Shown piece by piece: positions 6,713-13,679 of a stretch of 15,550 nucleotides of DNA. The stretch covers positions 1-15,550 of the forward strand of contig JBBSBE010000095.1 of the NCBI GenBank assembly GCA_038251625.1, given 5' to 3'. Source of the DNA: JBBQXK01 sp038251625 (GTDB lineage Bacteria; Pseudomonadota; Alphaproteobacteria; Rhodobacterales; Rhodobacteraceae). Below the pieces are notes generated by a model, which was not told the origin of the DNA, did no database searches, and was given only the letters and a program-made list of their open reading frames with translations. Position numbers and translations under genes: made by a program. Position 1 is the first letter of the stretch. Each line of letters begins with the position of its first letter.

Positions 6713-7208
6713 TCAGGATGCCAGCCACAGGTCTGCCGCCTTGCCCGACGTCAGGTGCACAAGCCGCCAGGAGGGGACATCGGCCATCGCGTGCGCACGC
6801 GCCGTAACCTTGCCGGGATGCTGCGCAGCACGGCGTACCAAAGAGACATGAACAGGTTTCGCCAGCGTTCCGGGCAATCCCCCGGCAAGTCGGGGCGATT
6901 GGTCCCGTGGCTGTGCGCGGTCCGCCCAACGATGCGCCAAAGACGGGTGCCAAGCGGAATGTCCAGCCAGATCACCACATCGGCCCGCGCGATCCGCGAC
7001 GCGTAGCTGCGGGGATCGCGCCTTTGAAGATCCATCGTTCTTCGGCAATCCACGCCACGACGATGGCATCCCTTACCGAGTCCGGACCCGGGCTCCAACC
7101 CGGTTTCCAATGAACTCGGTCCATATGGACAACCGGCAACCCCGTCTTGCATGCGAGCCCGCGTGCCAGGGTGGACTTCCCCGCCCCCGGTTGACCCACA
7201 ATCATCAC
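6713..7208 (-). pseudogene. P-loop nucleotide kinase-like ATPase, interrupted by two frameshifts
   Basis: Three reading frames in series encode one recognisable protein of about 166 residues, similar to adenylate-kinase-like or DNA-topology-modulation (FlaR-type) P-loop proteins. Frame 1 (from 7208) carries the Walker A segment MIVGQPGAGKSTLARGL and HMDRVHWKPGW, and ends with ERWIFKG. Frame 2 (from about 7018) continues with SYASRIARADVVIWLDIPLG, then TRLWRIVGRT and NRPDLPGDCPERW. Frame 3 (from about 6800-6830) gives AMADVPSWRLVHLTSGKAAD to the stop at 6713. Each switch is a step back of one base, as expected from one-base deletions; the first would be repaired by one G in the GGCGCG near 7018-7021. 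The start may be GTG 7208 or ATG 7205. Either a decaying gene or sequencing errors; the retained terminator suggests recent loss. Confidence 0.75.
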
Positions 7209-7238
7209 ACGCTGCTTGACCCGCGACCCACCCGAACG

Positions 7239-7272
7239 AAAAAGGGGCCGCAGCCTTTCGGCGCGGCCCCCC
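7239..7272 (-). terminator. Rho-independent terminator of rpmG
   Basis: On the minus strand GGGGCCGC + GCC, a GAAA tetraloop, GGC, one bulged base, then GCGGCCCC and TTTTT (arms 7263-7270 and 7244-7251). It lies about 20 bases after the rpmG stop and separates rpmG from the downstream kinase-like gene. Confidence 0.9.
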
Positions 7273-7292
7273 GTATCGCAGGCAGCAAGACC

Positions 7293-7460
7293 TTACTTGA
7301 TCTTGCCTTCCTTGTATTCGACATGCTCCCGCTTCACGGGATCGTATTTGCGCGCGCTCATCTTCTCGGTCATCGTGCGGGCATTCTTCTTGGTCACATA
7401 GAAGTGCCCTGTGCCCGCCGTCGAGTTCAGACGGATCTTGATCGTCGTCGGCTTCGCCAT
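7293..7460 (-). CDS. rpmG: 50S ribosomal protein L33
   Basis: A 55-residue basic protein of the large ribosomal subunit near the E site, with the canonical L33 order: MAKPTTIKIRLNSTAGTGHF, YVTKKNARTMTEKM, and the YDPVKREHVEYKEGKIK tail. The zinc-binding CxxC pairs found in C+ paralogues are absent, so this is the zinc-independent form. The start at 7460 is supported by AGGAG about 8 bases upstream and by the conserved MAKPTT beginning; the in-frame upstream ATG would add an atypical extension. It is monocistronic, with its own promoter about 55-80 bases upstream and a strong terminator downstream. Confidence 0.98.
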   Translation of the reverse strand: MAKPTTIKIRLNSTAGTGHFYVTKKNARTMTEKMSARKYDPVKREHVEYKEGKIK

Positions 7461-7514
7461 AGTCGTCTCTCCTGACCCCACCGCATCGCGCCGAGGAAAA
7501 ATCCTGAAGCCCGC

Positions 7515-7542
7515 CTTTTACGGATCGCCCGCGCGGTGTCAA
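7515..7542 (-). promoter_or_regulatory. Sigma70-type promoter of rpmG
   Basis: On the minus strand a perfect TTGACA (7537-7542), a 16-base spacer and TAAAAG (7515-7520, 4 of 6). The -35 hexamer is exactly the centre of an inverted repeat CGCGG-TGTCAA-CCGCG (7532-7547, plus-strand reading). It starts only 13 bases downstream of the GMC oxidoreductase stop. Confidence 0.7.
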
Positions 7543-7555
7543 CCGCGAAACGCCC

Positions 7556-9166
7556 CTATCGCGCGTCAGCAAGCACCATCTCTGCGCCTTTCCAGCCGAC
7601 CATGATGGCAGGCGCATTGGTGTTGCCTGCGATCAGATTCGGAAAGACCGATGCGTCGATGACCCGCAACCCCTGCACCCCATGCACGCGCAGCCGGGCG
7701 TCCACCACACCCTGCCCCACAGGCGCCATCCGGCACGTGCCCGAGGGGTGATAGACCGTCCCCGAGCGCGACCGGATATCCTCCATCAACGCCTCGTCGC
7801 CCTGGCAATCAGGCCCGGGACGCAGCTCTTCCGCGATCACCCGGGCCAACGGCGGCTGGGCTGCAAGGTGGCGCAGGAATTTCACCGCGTCGATCATCTC
7901 GTCGCAATCGCTGTTGGTGGAGAACGCATTGGCGGTGATCGCCGGGTGGATAGCGGGATCGGGGCTCTGGATGCGGATATGCCCGCGCGACGTGGGGCGG
8001 CAGTTCGACAGGCCCAGCGACATGCCGGGAAAGGGGTCGGGCGTCAGGATCGGCCGTTCGCCATCGCGCGGGATGAGGGTTGAAAAGGCCTGCATGTAAA
8101 GCTGCATGTTCGGCCGGTCGAGATCGGGACGCGTGCGGAAGAACCCGCCCCCCTGATTGACCGACTTCGACAGCGGCCCCTTGCCGGATGTGACGTAGCG
8201 CAAGCCCGCCTGCAGCTTGCCCCACCACGGCCGCAGCGCCTCGTTCAGCGTGGGCACGTTCATACGGTATGTATAGTTGATCCCCTGATGGTCGGTCATA
8301 TGCGCGCCTACATGCGCGTTCTCGGCCATCATCACCAGCCCGAAGCGCTGCAACAGCGAACCCGGCCCGATGCCGGAGAGTTGCAGAAGCTGCGGCGAAT
8401 TCACGGCACCGCCGGCAAGGATCACCTCGCCCTTCGCGCGCAAGGTGCGGGTACGCCCGTCGCGGCGGTATTCCACGCCCACCGCGCGCCCGTTCTCGAT
8501 GATGACCCGTGTGACCAGTGCCCGGGTCAGAACCTGCAGGTTCGCGCGTGCCATTGCAGGATGCAGGAACGCCCGCGCCGCCGAGTTGCGCCGCCCACCC
8601 TTGACGGTCAGCTGGTAAATGCCCGCCCCTTCCTGCACCGCGCCGTTCATGTCATCGGTCATGGGCATCCCGGCGGCCTTGCAGGCGTCAAGATAGTTCC
8701 GGATCAGCGGGTGCAGCCCCTCGCGGTTGGCCGACACGAAAAGCGGACCACCCGCGCCGCGCCAATCATCAGCGCCCCCTTCGTAATCTTCGATGGCCTT
8801 GTAGGCAGCCAGCACTTCGTCCCAGCCCCAGCCGGGATTGCCCTCGGTTTTCCAGTCCTCGAAATCCTGTGGAAAGCCCCGGCACCAGACCATCGCGTTG
8901 ATCGACGAGGACCCCCCCAGCACCTTGCCCCGGGGCCAGTGGTCGCGGGTGCCGTTCAGCCCGGGGTCGGGCTCGGCACGGTAAAGCCAGTTCACGTCGC
9001 GGTCATAATAAAGCTTGCCATAGCCCAGCGGCATCTGCACGAAGACGCGCACATCCGTGCCGCCGGCCTCGAGCACCGTCACCCGGTGCTTGCCGCTGGC
9101 ACTGAGGCGGTCTGCAAGCACCGATCCGGCTGAGCCCGCGCCGACGATGATGTAGTCGGTGTCCAT
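7556..9166 (-). CDS. GMC-family FAD-dependent oxidoreductase (choline dehydrogenase-like)
   Basis: A 536-residue flavoprotein oxidising an alcohol to an aldehyde. The FAD Rossmann motif YIIVGAGSAGSVLADRL is at residues 5-21, GMC signature 1 around RGKVLGGSSSINAM (79-92) and signature 2 around GAVNSPQLLQLSGIGP (253-268). The C-terminal active site has HPSGTCRM with catalytic His473 and GNTNAP with Asn517. Family relatives include BetA, AlkJ-type alcohol and polyethylene glycol dehydrogenases. The substrate is not decidable, and the Asn-Ala-Pro variant at the active site is not specific to choline. I chose the ATG at 9166, with GGAGG 4-5 bases upstream, rather than 9223. No betaine aldehyde dehydrogenase is adjacent. 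It lies downstream of the carnitine-type operon on the same strand, separated by 345 bases, so a shared role is possible but unproven. Confidence 0.88.
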   Translation of the reverse strand: MDTDYIIVGAGSAGSVLADRLSASGKHRVTVLEAGGTDVRVFVQMPLGYGKLYYDRDVNWLYRAEPDPGLNGTRDHWPRGKVLGGSSSINAMVWCRGFPQDFEDWKTEGNPGWGWDEVLAAYKAIEDYEGGADDWRGAGGPLFVSANREGLHPLIRNYLDACKAAGMPMTDDMNGAVQEGAGIYQLTVKGGRRNSAARAFLHPAMARANLQVLTRALVTRVIIENGRAVGVEYRRDGRTRTLRAKGEVILAGGAVNSPQLLQLSGIGPGSLLQRFGLVMMAENAHVGAHMTDHQGINYTYRMNVPTLNEALRPWWGKLQAGLRYVTSGKGPLSKSVNQGGGFFRTRPDLDRPNMQLYMQAFSTLIPRDGERPILTPDPFPGMSLGLSNCRPTSRGHIRIQSPDPAIHPAITANAFSTNSDCDEMIDAVKFLRHLAAQPPLARVIAEELRPGPDCQGDEALMEDIRSRSGTVYHPSGTCRMAPVGQGVVDARLRVHGVQGLRVIDASVFPNLIAGNTNAPAIMVGWKGAEMVLADAR

Positions 9167-9511
9167 CCCGCCTCCAAAGCCCTGCGCATCCGCTGGCGCA
9201 TACTGCTTACGCCCGCCAGTCAATCACACCTTTATAATCCGCGACACATCCTGTCGTGGAACGACATCTTCGCGCGGGGCCATATCTTCGCGCGCGGCCA
9301 TGCCAGTGGCCGTCAAGACTGCCGATCGTTTCCACCGCGCGGTAGCGGCCTTCCAATGTGACTGCGCGATCAGCCGCGTTTCTACGCCCACGGATCAAGA
9401 TTGCCCGCGTCGAGCCCATAGCAAGCCTGCCTTGGCGGAAACTCAAGGCGCGCAGCGCGGCCCTCTGGTGCACATGTTTGCCAGCGACCGCAAAACCCAG
9501 CAAAGCGCCCC
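9167..9511. other. 345-base intergenic stretch between the CaiD-like and GMC genes
   Basis: I see no supported gene here. It contains an exact tandem duplication of an 18-base unit (9266-9301), a small inverted repeat CGACA-N5-TGTCG (9242-9256) and a TATAAT on the plus strand (9233-9238). A TTGACT (9218-9223, minus) may be part of the GMC promoter, but no good -10 pairs with it. Minus-strand reading frames continue into the region out of frame from the CaiD-like gene and look like remnants or chance. Its composition is like that of the genes rather than AT-rich, so it may be a degraded gene remnant. Confidence 0.45.
9266..9301. repeat. Tandem 2 x 18-bp repeat
   Basis: ATCTTCGCGCGGGGCCAT (9266-9283) is followed immediately by the same unit with one G-to-C change (9284-9301). 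The unit length is a multiple of three. Read on the minus strand from 9301 it would give MAARED then MAPRED, but no ribosome-binding site was found. Confidence 0.8.
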
Positions 9512-10306
9512 TTACCGTCCCTTCCACACCGGATCGCGCTTTTCGGCAAAGGCCCGTGCGCCTTCCAGATTGTCCTCGCTGGAATAAAGCCGATCGACCG
9601 TTGCCATCTGCCGCTTCGTCACCCGGTTCAGCGCGTCCTGGAACCGCATTGCTTCCGCCTCGCGCACCACCTCCTTGATTGCGGCATAGACAAGCGGCGG
9701 GCCGCTCTCCAAGAGCCGCGCCAAGGCCCAGGCCTTTGGCATCAGATCCTCCGGCGTCGTGACCTCGCGCAGGATGCCCCAGCGCAACGCTTCTTCGGCG
9801 TCGAACCAGCGGCCCGTCAGTAAAAGGTCCATCGCCACATGATAGGGAATGCGTTTCGGCAACTTGATAGAGGCCGCATCCGCGACCGTCCCCGACCGGA
9901 TTTCCGGCAGCGCAAACGTGGCATTCGACGAGGCAAGGATCAGGTCGCAGGACAGCGCCAGTTCCAGCCCGCCACCACAACAAATCCCGTTCACCGCGCA
10001 GATGACTGGCTTCAAGAGGTTCGGCAGTTCCTGCAGGCCGCCAAAGCCGCCCACCCCATAATCGCCGTCCACCGCATCCCCGGCGGCGGCGGCCTTCAGA
10101 TCCCAGCCGGGGCAGAAGAACTTTTCCCCCTCCGCCCGCAGGATCGCCACGCGCAAGCCGTCATCGTCGCGGAAGACGCGGAACACTTGCCCCATGATCC
10201 GGCTGGTGATCAGGTCGATGGCGTTCGCTTTGGGCCTGTCCAGCGTCACCTCCAGCACCGAACCCTGCACGCGCGTCCGGATCGGCCCTTCGGTCAGCAT
10301 CTCCAT
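9512..10306 (-). CDS. caiD: CaiD-like crotonobetainyl-CoA hydratase (carnitinyl-CoA dehydratase)
   Basis: A crotonase-fold enzyme of 264 residues that should interconvert crotonobetainyl-CoA and L-carnitinyl-CoA. Resemblance to E. coli CaiD runs through the whole length: VTLDRPKANAID, GEKFFCPGWDLKAAA, NLLKPVICAVNG, EEALRWGI and the C-terminal FAEKRDPVWKGR, which is almost identical. Both catalytic glutamates are retained, Glu115 in GGGLELAL and Glu135 in FALPE. An in-frame ATG lies at 10312, but the ATG at 10306 is preferred because GGAGG is then 7 bases upstream. It overlaps the stop of the acyl-CoA synthetase by one base (TGATG), so the two are translationally coupled. Other enoyl-CoA hydratase substrates remain possible, but the CaiD match and the carnitine context agree. 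Confidence 0.87.
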   Translation of the reverse strand: MEMLTEGPIRTRVQGSVLEVTLDRPKANAIDLITSRIMGQVFRVFRDDDGLRVAILRAEGEKFFCPGWDLKAAAAGDAVDGDYGVGGFGGLQELPNLLKPVICAVNGICCGGGLELALSCDLILASSNATFALPEIRSGTVADAASIKLPKRIPYHVAMDLLLTGRWFDAEEALRWGILREVTTPEDLMPKAWALARLLESGPPLVYAAIKEVVREAEAMRFQDALNRVTKRQMATVDRLYSSEDNLEGARAFAEKRDPVWKGR

Positions 10307-12294
10307 CAGCATTCCTCCCGTATCAGCGCATCCACCGCCACCGCCCCAACCGCGCGCAGGATCAGGGGATTGATCTCGACCTCCACCAACGACGGATCGT
10401 CGGCCAGCAGTCGCTGCACGGCAAGCGCTGCCTCCACCATCGCTGCCACGTCGGCACGGGGCCGCCCGCGATAGCCGTCAAGCAGCGGCCAGAGCCGCAG
10501 GCGCATCAGGGCGGCTTCCACCTCCGGCCCTGCGACCGGGCAGATCAGGGTCACCGTATCGGCCAGCACTTCCGCCGTCACGCCCCCCATGCCCAGCGTC
10601 AGTGTGGCACCGTAGACCGGATCACGGCGGATGCCGATCAGCACCTCCGCCACCGCACCCGCCACCATTTCCTCGGCCAGATAGCCCTCTGCCCCCGGCA
10701 TCCCGGCCTGCCCGACAAGCGTCGTCAGCCCCAACCGGACAGCGCCCGCTTCGGTCTTGTGTGCAAAGCCCATGCCTTTCAGGGCAAACGGGGGGCGCAA
10801 GGCGCTGGTATCCAACTCTGCCAACCGCGCCGCCGAAACACCCCGCGGCACGGCGATCCCGGCCGCGGCGAGCAGCAGCTTTGCCTTCCCTTCACCCACC
10901 ATCCGCGCCGGCTTTTCCCGCCATGCGACCCAGGGCCGCCAGCCGTGGCGCGCTGGCGGCGTTTGCGCCGCCTTGACCGCCGCCAAACCTGCCTGAAACC
11001 CCATCAGAGGCGCACATCCCCGCGCCATCATGGCATCAGCACGCTCTTCGTCAAAATTCTCGGGCAGGCTGGCAAGCGGAAAGGCCGGGCGCCCGCTGGC
11101 CGCCTGTGCCGCCTCGATAGCCGCGAGCGCAGGCTCAAAGCTTGACGGATCGCACCGGTCAGGGCGCGGCGGGTCGATCAGGAACACGCCTGCATCATAT
11201 CCCTCCAGCATCGCCGTAAAGACATCGGTGGTCCTTGGTCCGTCGCCCCAGATGAAGGTGTGGTAGTCCAGCGGGTTGGCAATCGTCACGATCGGCCCCA
11301 GCAGATCCCCCAACCGCGCACGCTGCGCCTCGCTCGGCGGCGGGAAGGCAATCCCCTCTGCCGCACCAAGATCCGCTGCGAGCCCCGCCTCGCCACCCGA
11401 GCAGGAGACGGAACAGATGCGGGTGCCGAGCCCCGGCCCATGCACGTGGAAGATCTTGAGCGTCTCCAGCAGCGCGTCGAGTGTGGCAACTTCTGCCACG
11501 CCCGCCTGTGCAAGGAACGCGCGCGATGCCGCGCCCCCGCCCGCCAACGATGCCGTGTGCGATGCGGCGGCCTCGCGGCTTGCGTCCGTCTTGCCCGATT
11601 TCAGGCAGACGATCCCCTTTCCCGCCGCCCGCGCAGCCTCCGCCACGGCAGCAAAGGCCGGGGCGTCGGCGATCCCCTCGACATAAAGACCGAGCGCCGT
11701 AACCCGGTCATCCGCCAGCAGGGCCGCAGACAGGTCCGCCAGACCCACCTGCGCCGCATTTCCGAGGCAGGCCACATAGGCCACCGGCAAGGCCCGCCGC
11801 TGCATGGTGAGGTTGATCACGATGTTGGAAGATTGGCTGAGCAGCGCCACGCCGCGCTCCACCCGTCTGCCCCCATGCTGGTCGGGCCACAGAAGCGCGC
11901 CGTCGAGGTAGTTGATCACGCCATAGCAATTCGGCCCAAGGATTGGCATGCCCCCCGCTGCCGCGACAAGCCGCGCCTGCAGCCCCGCCTCCCCGGCTTC
12001 CGTCCAACCGCTGGCAAAACAGATCGCCCCCCCGGCTCCCATCGCGCTGAGATCGCCCACCACATCCACCGTCGCATGCCGGTTGACGCCGATGAAGGTT
12101 GCATCCGGCACCCCCGGCAGATCGGCAAGCGACGGAAAGGCCAGCACCCCCGCAATCTCTCCCTTCGTTGGATGCACAGGCCAGACCGACCCCGCAAAGC
12201 TCATCTTCCGGCATTGGTCGACCACATTTGCAGCCCAGCCCGCGCCCAGAACGGCAATCGATCTCGGCCGCAACAGGCGCGACAGATCAATCAT
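10306..12294 (-). CDS. ADP-forming acyl-CoA synthetase (fused alpha-beta, ACD/ACS-NDP family)
   Basis: A 662-residue single-chain CoA ligase of the NDP-forming class (acid + CoA + ATP gives acyl-CoA + ADP + Pi), unrelated to AMP-forming CaiC. In order: CoA-binding Rossmann domain (LLRPRSIAVLGAGWAANVV, 7-25), succinyl-CoA-ligase-like flavodoxin domain with the phosphohistidine site ASHTASLAGG (His246), a linker, then ATP-grasp from about residue 455 (EKPARMVGEGKAKLLLAAAGI, then LKGMGFAHKTEAGAVRLGL and VEVEINPLIL near the end). Probable job here is activating gamma-butyrobetaine, crotonobetaine or carnitine, by position next to caiD; the substrate is inferred. I chose the ATG at 12294 because family members begin MIDLSRLLRP; no clear ribosome-binding site is visible. 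The preceding gap holds facing repeats. Confidence 0.87.
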   Translation of the reverse strand: MIDLSRLLRPRSIAVLGAGWAANVVDQCRKMSFAGSVWPVHPTKGEIAGVLAFPSLADLPGVPDATFIGVNRHATVDVVGDLSAMGAGGAICFASGWTEAGEAGLQARLVAAAGGMPILGPNCYGVINYLDGALLWPDQHGGRRVERGVALLSQSSNIVINLTMQRRALPVAYVACLGNAAQVGLADLSAALLADDRVTALGLYVEGIADAPAFAAVAEAARAAGKGIVCLKSGKTDASREAAASHTASLAGGGAASRAFLAQAGVAEVATLDALLETLKIFHVHGPGLGTRICSVSCSGGEAGLAADLGAAEGIAFPPPSEAQRARLGDLLGPIVTIANPLDYHTFIWGDGPRTTDVFTAMLEGYDAGVFLIDPPRPDRCDPSSFEPALAAIEAAQAASGRPAFPLASLPENFDEERADAMMARGCAPLMGFQAGLAAVKAAQTPPARHGWRPWVAWREKPARMVGEGKAKLLLAAAGIAVPRGVSAARLAELDTSALRPPFALKGMGFAHKTEAGAVRLGLTTLVGQAGMPGAEGYLAEEMVAGAVAEVLIGIRRDPVYGATLTLGMGGVTAEVLADTVTLICPVAGPEVEAALMRLRLWPLLDGYRGRPRADVAAMVEAALAVQRLLADDPSLVEVEINPLILRAVGAVAVDALIREEC

Positions 12295-12316
12295 GCCCGT
12301 GCCCCGCACCTGCGTG

Positions 12317-12506
12317 CCGGGGGCCAGCCCCCGGACCCCCAGGATATTTGCGCAGAGAAGAAGATGGGACAGAAGAAGGGATATGCCACGGTCAAACGGT
12401 ATCTCATCTGCATGATCTTCTTTGCGAAACCTTCTCTGCGCATTCTTCTCTGCAAAAGTATCCTCGGGGGGTGAGGCCGCAGGCCGAGGGGGGCAGACAG
12501 CCCCCC
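12317..12506. repeat. Two facing copies of a gene-end hairpin repeat between the operon halves
   Basis: Left copy (12317 to about 12366): hairpin CCGGGGG-CCAG-CCCCCGG, then CCCCCAGGATATTTG and CGCAGAGAAGAAGATG. Right copy in the opposite orientation (12506 down to about 12440): hairpin GGGGGGC-N5-GCCCCCC (12488-12506), a second small GGCC hairpin, then CCCCCCGAGGATACTTTTG and CAGAGAAGAATG. Both copies match hairpin + CCCCC(G)AGGATA + GCAGAGAAGAA in order, forming a large imperfect inverted repeat around a 70-base centre. From memory this resembles gene-end repeats common in Rhodobacteraceae genomes. The right hairpin begins two bases after the acyl-CoA dehydrogenase stop, but no T-run follows on the minus strand. 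Confidence 0.8.
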
Positions 12507-12508
12507 TT

Positions 12509-13672
12509 TCACCCGCCGACCGCGCGCAGCATCTCGCGGCTGATGATGTGACGCTGGATCTCGGACGTGCCCTCCCAGATCCGCTCCACCCGTGCGTCGC
12601 GCCAGATCCGCTCCAACGGCAGATCGTCCATCAGCCCCATGCCGCCATGGATCTGGATCGCCTCGTCGGCCACCATCGCCAGCACCTCGCTGGCCTTCAG
12701 CTTCGCCATCGCCATGTCGGCCTCCGTCACCGTGCCTTGGTCGAACTTCCAGGCCGCCTCGCGTGTCAGCAGTTCCGCCGCCTTCATCTCCGTCGCCATG
12801 TCGGCGAGCTTGAAGCTCACGCCCTGGAACTTGCCGATCGCCTGCCCGAATTGCCTGCGCTCCGCCGCATAGGCGACCGACAGCGCCAGTGCCCGCTCTG
12901 CCCGCCCAAGGCAGGTGGAGGCGACCTGAAGCCGCGTGGCGCCCAGCCATTGGTTTGCCACCTCGAACCCCTTGTGCGGCTCGCCCAGCACGTTCTCGGC
13001 GGGCACCCTGCAGTCATCGAATTCCAGCACCGCATTGGTGTAGCCACGGTGGCTCACGTTGCGATACCCGTCGCGAACGGCAAAACCCTTCGTGCCCTTG
13101 TCCACGAAAAACGCCGTGATCCGCTTCTTCGGCCCGCGCGGCGTTTCCTCCTCGCCCGTGGCCATGAAGGCGATCGTGAAGCCCGCGATATCGGCGTGGC
13201 TGATGAAATGCTTGGTGCCGTTTAGCACCCAATCCGTGCCGTCAGCCCGCGCCGACGCCTTCATCCCCCGCAGGTCAGACCCTGCACCGGGCTCGGTCAT
13301 CGCCAGACAATCCCAGGTTTCGCCCCGGACGCATGGCATCAGGTAGCGTTCGCGCTGGTCCGGCGTGCCCGCCAGCAGAATGTTCGATGGCCGCGCCACA
13401 CAGGTCCAGTGCAGGGCATAATTTGCCCGCCCAAGTTCCTTTTCGTAAAGGAGCCAGGTCAGGGTATCGAGCCCCGCGCCCCCCACCTCTTCCGGCATGT
13501 TCGCCGCGTAAAGCCCTGCTTCCATGGCTTTTTGCTGCAATTCGCGGATCAGATCAGGGCGTAAAACGCCTGTCCGCTCCACCTCTGCCTCATGCGGGAA
13601 AAGTTCGGTTTCGACAAAGGCGCGCGTCGTCTCAACGATCATCCTCTGTTCGTCGCTCAGTCCGAAATCCAT
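12509..13672 (-). CDS. Acyl-CoA dehydrogenase (probable gamma-butyrobetainyl-CoA dehydrogenase)
   Basis: A 387-residue FAD enzyme forming a trans-2-enoyl-CoA. N-terminal helical domain (1-120), then the substrate/FAD beta-domain with CLAMTEPGAGSDLRGMKASA (122-141) and LNGTKHFISHAD (150-161), then the C-terminal domain with RRQFGQAIGKFQ (272-283) and IQIHGGMGLM (339-348). The catalytic base is Glu367 in IWEGTSEIQR. By position between carnitine dehydrogenase and a CaiD-like hydratase, the likely substrate is gamma-butyrobetainyl-CoA, giving crotonobetainyl-CoA. It is not especially close to E. coli CaiA, which reduces crotonobetainyl-CoA. The start at 13672 has GAGGG about 7 bases upstream and lies 7 bases after the SDR stop, so it is in the same transcript. 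Substrate is inferred; the family is certain. Confidence 0.9.
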   Translation of the reverse strand: MDFGLSDEQRMIVETTRAFVETELFPHEAEVERTGVLRPDLIRELQQKAMEAGLYAANMPEEVGGAGLDTLTWLLYEKELGRANYALHWTCVARPSNILLAGTPDQRERYLMPCVRGETWDCLAMTEPGAGSDLRGMKASARADGTDWVLNGTKHFISHADIAGFTIAFMATGEEETPRGPKKRITAFFVDKGTKGFAVRDGYRNVSHRGYTNAVLEFDDCRVPAENVLGEPHKGFEVANQWLGATRLQVASTCLGRAERALALSVAYAAERRQFGQAIGKFQGVSFKLADMATEMKAAELLTREAAWKFDQGTVTEADMAMAKLKASEVLAMVADEAIQIHGGMGLMDDLPLERIWRDARVERIWEGTSEIQRHIISREMLRAVGG

Positions 13673-13679
13673 AGCGCCC

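Noticed and set aside
6751..7617. 288-codon minus-strand frame running through rpmG and its terminator
   Set aside because: Only the segment from about 7018 to 6830 is real protein sequence, as the middle frame of the broken P-loop gene. The rest is out of frame with rpmG and crosses its promoter and terminator.
9207..9983. 258-codon minus-strand frame overlapping the end of the CaiD-like gene and the gap after it
   Set aside because: Most of it is an alternate frame of the hydratase gene. The tail in the gap has no recognisable domain and no start with a ribosome-binding site.
11260..12474. Long plus-strand open frame opposite the acyl-CoA synthetase
   Set aside because: Antisense shadow: no recognisable domain, Arg/Pro/His-rich, and the minus strand carries a full ACD-family protein.
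12317..12506. Facing inverted repeats considered as the ends of an insertion sequence or MITE
   Set aside because: No transposase and no flanking target duplication are visible. Each copy carries a hairpin and sits at a gene end, which fits a gene-end repeat family better than a mobile element.
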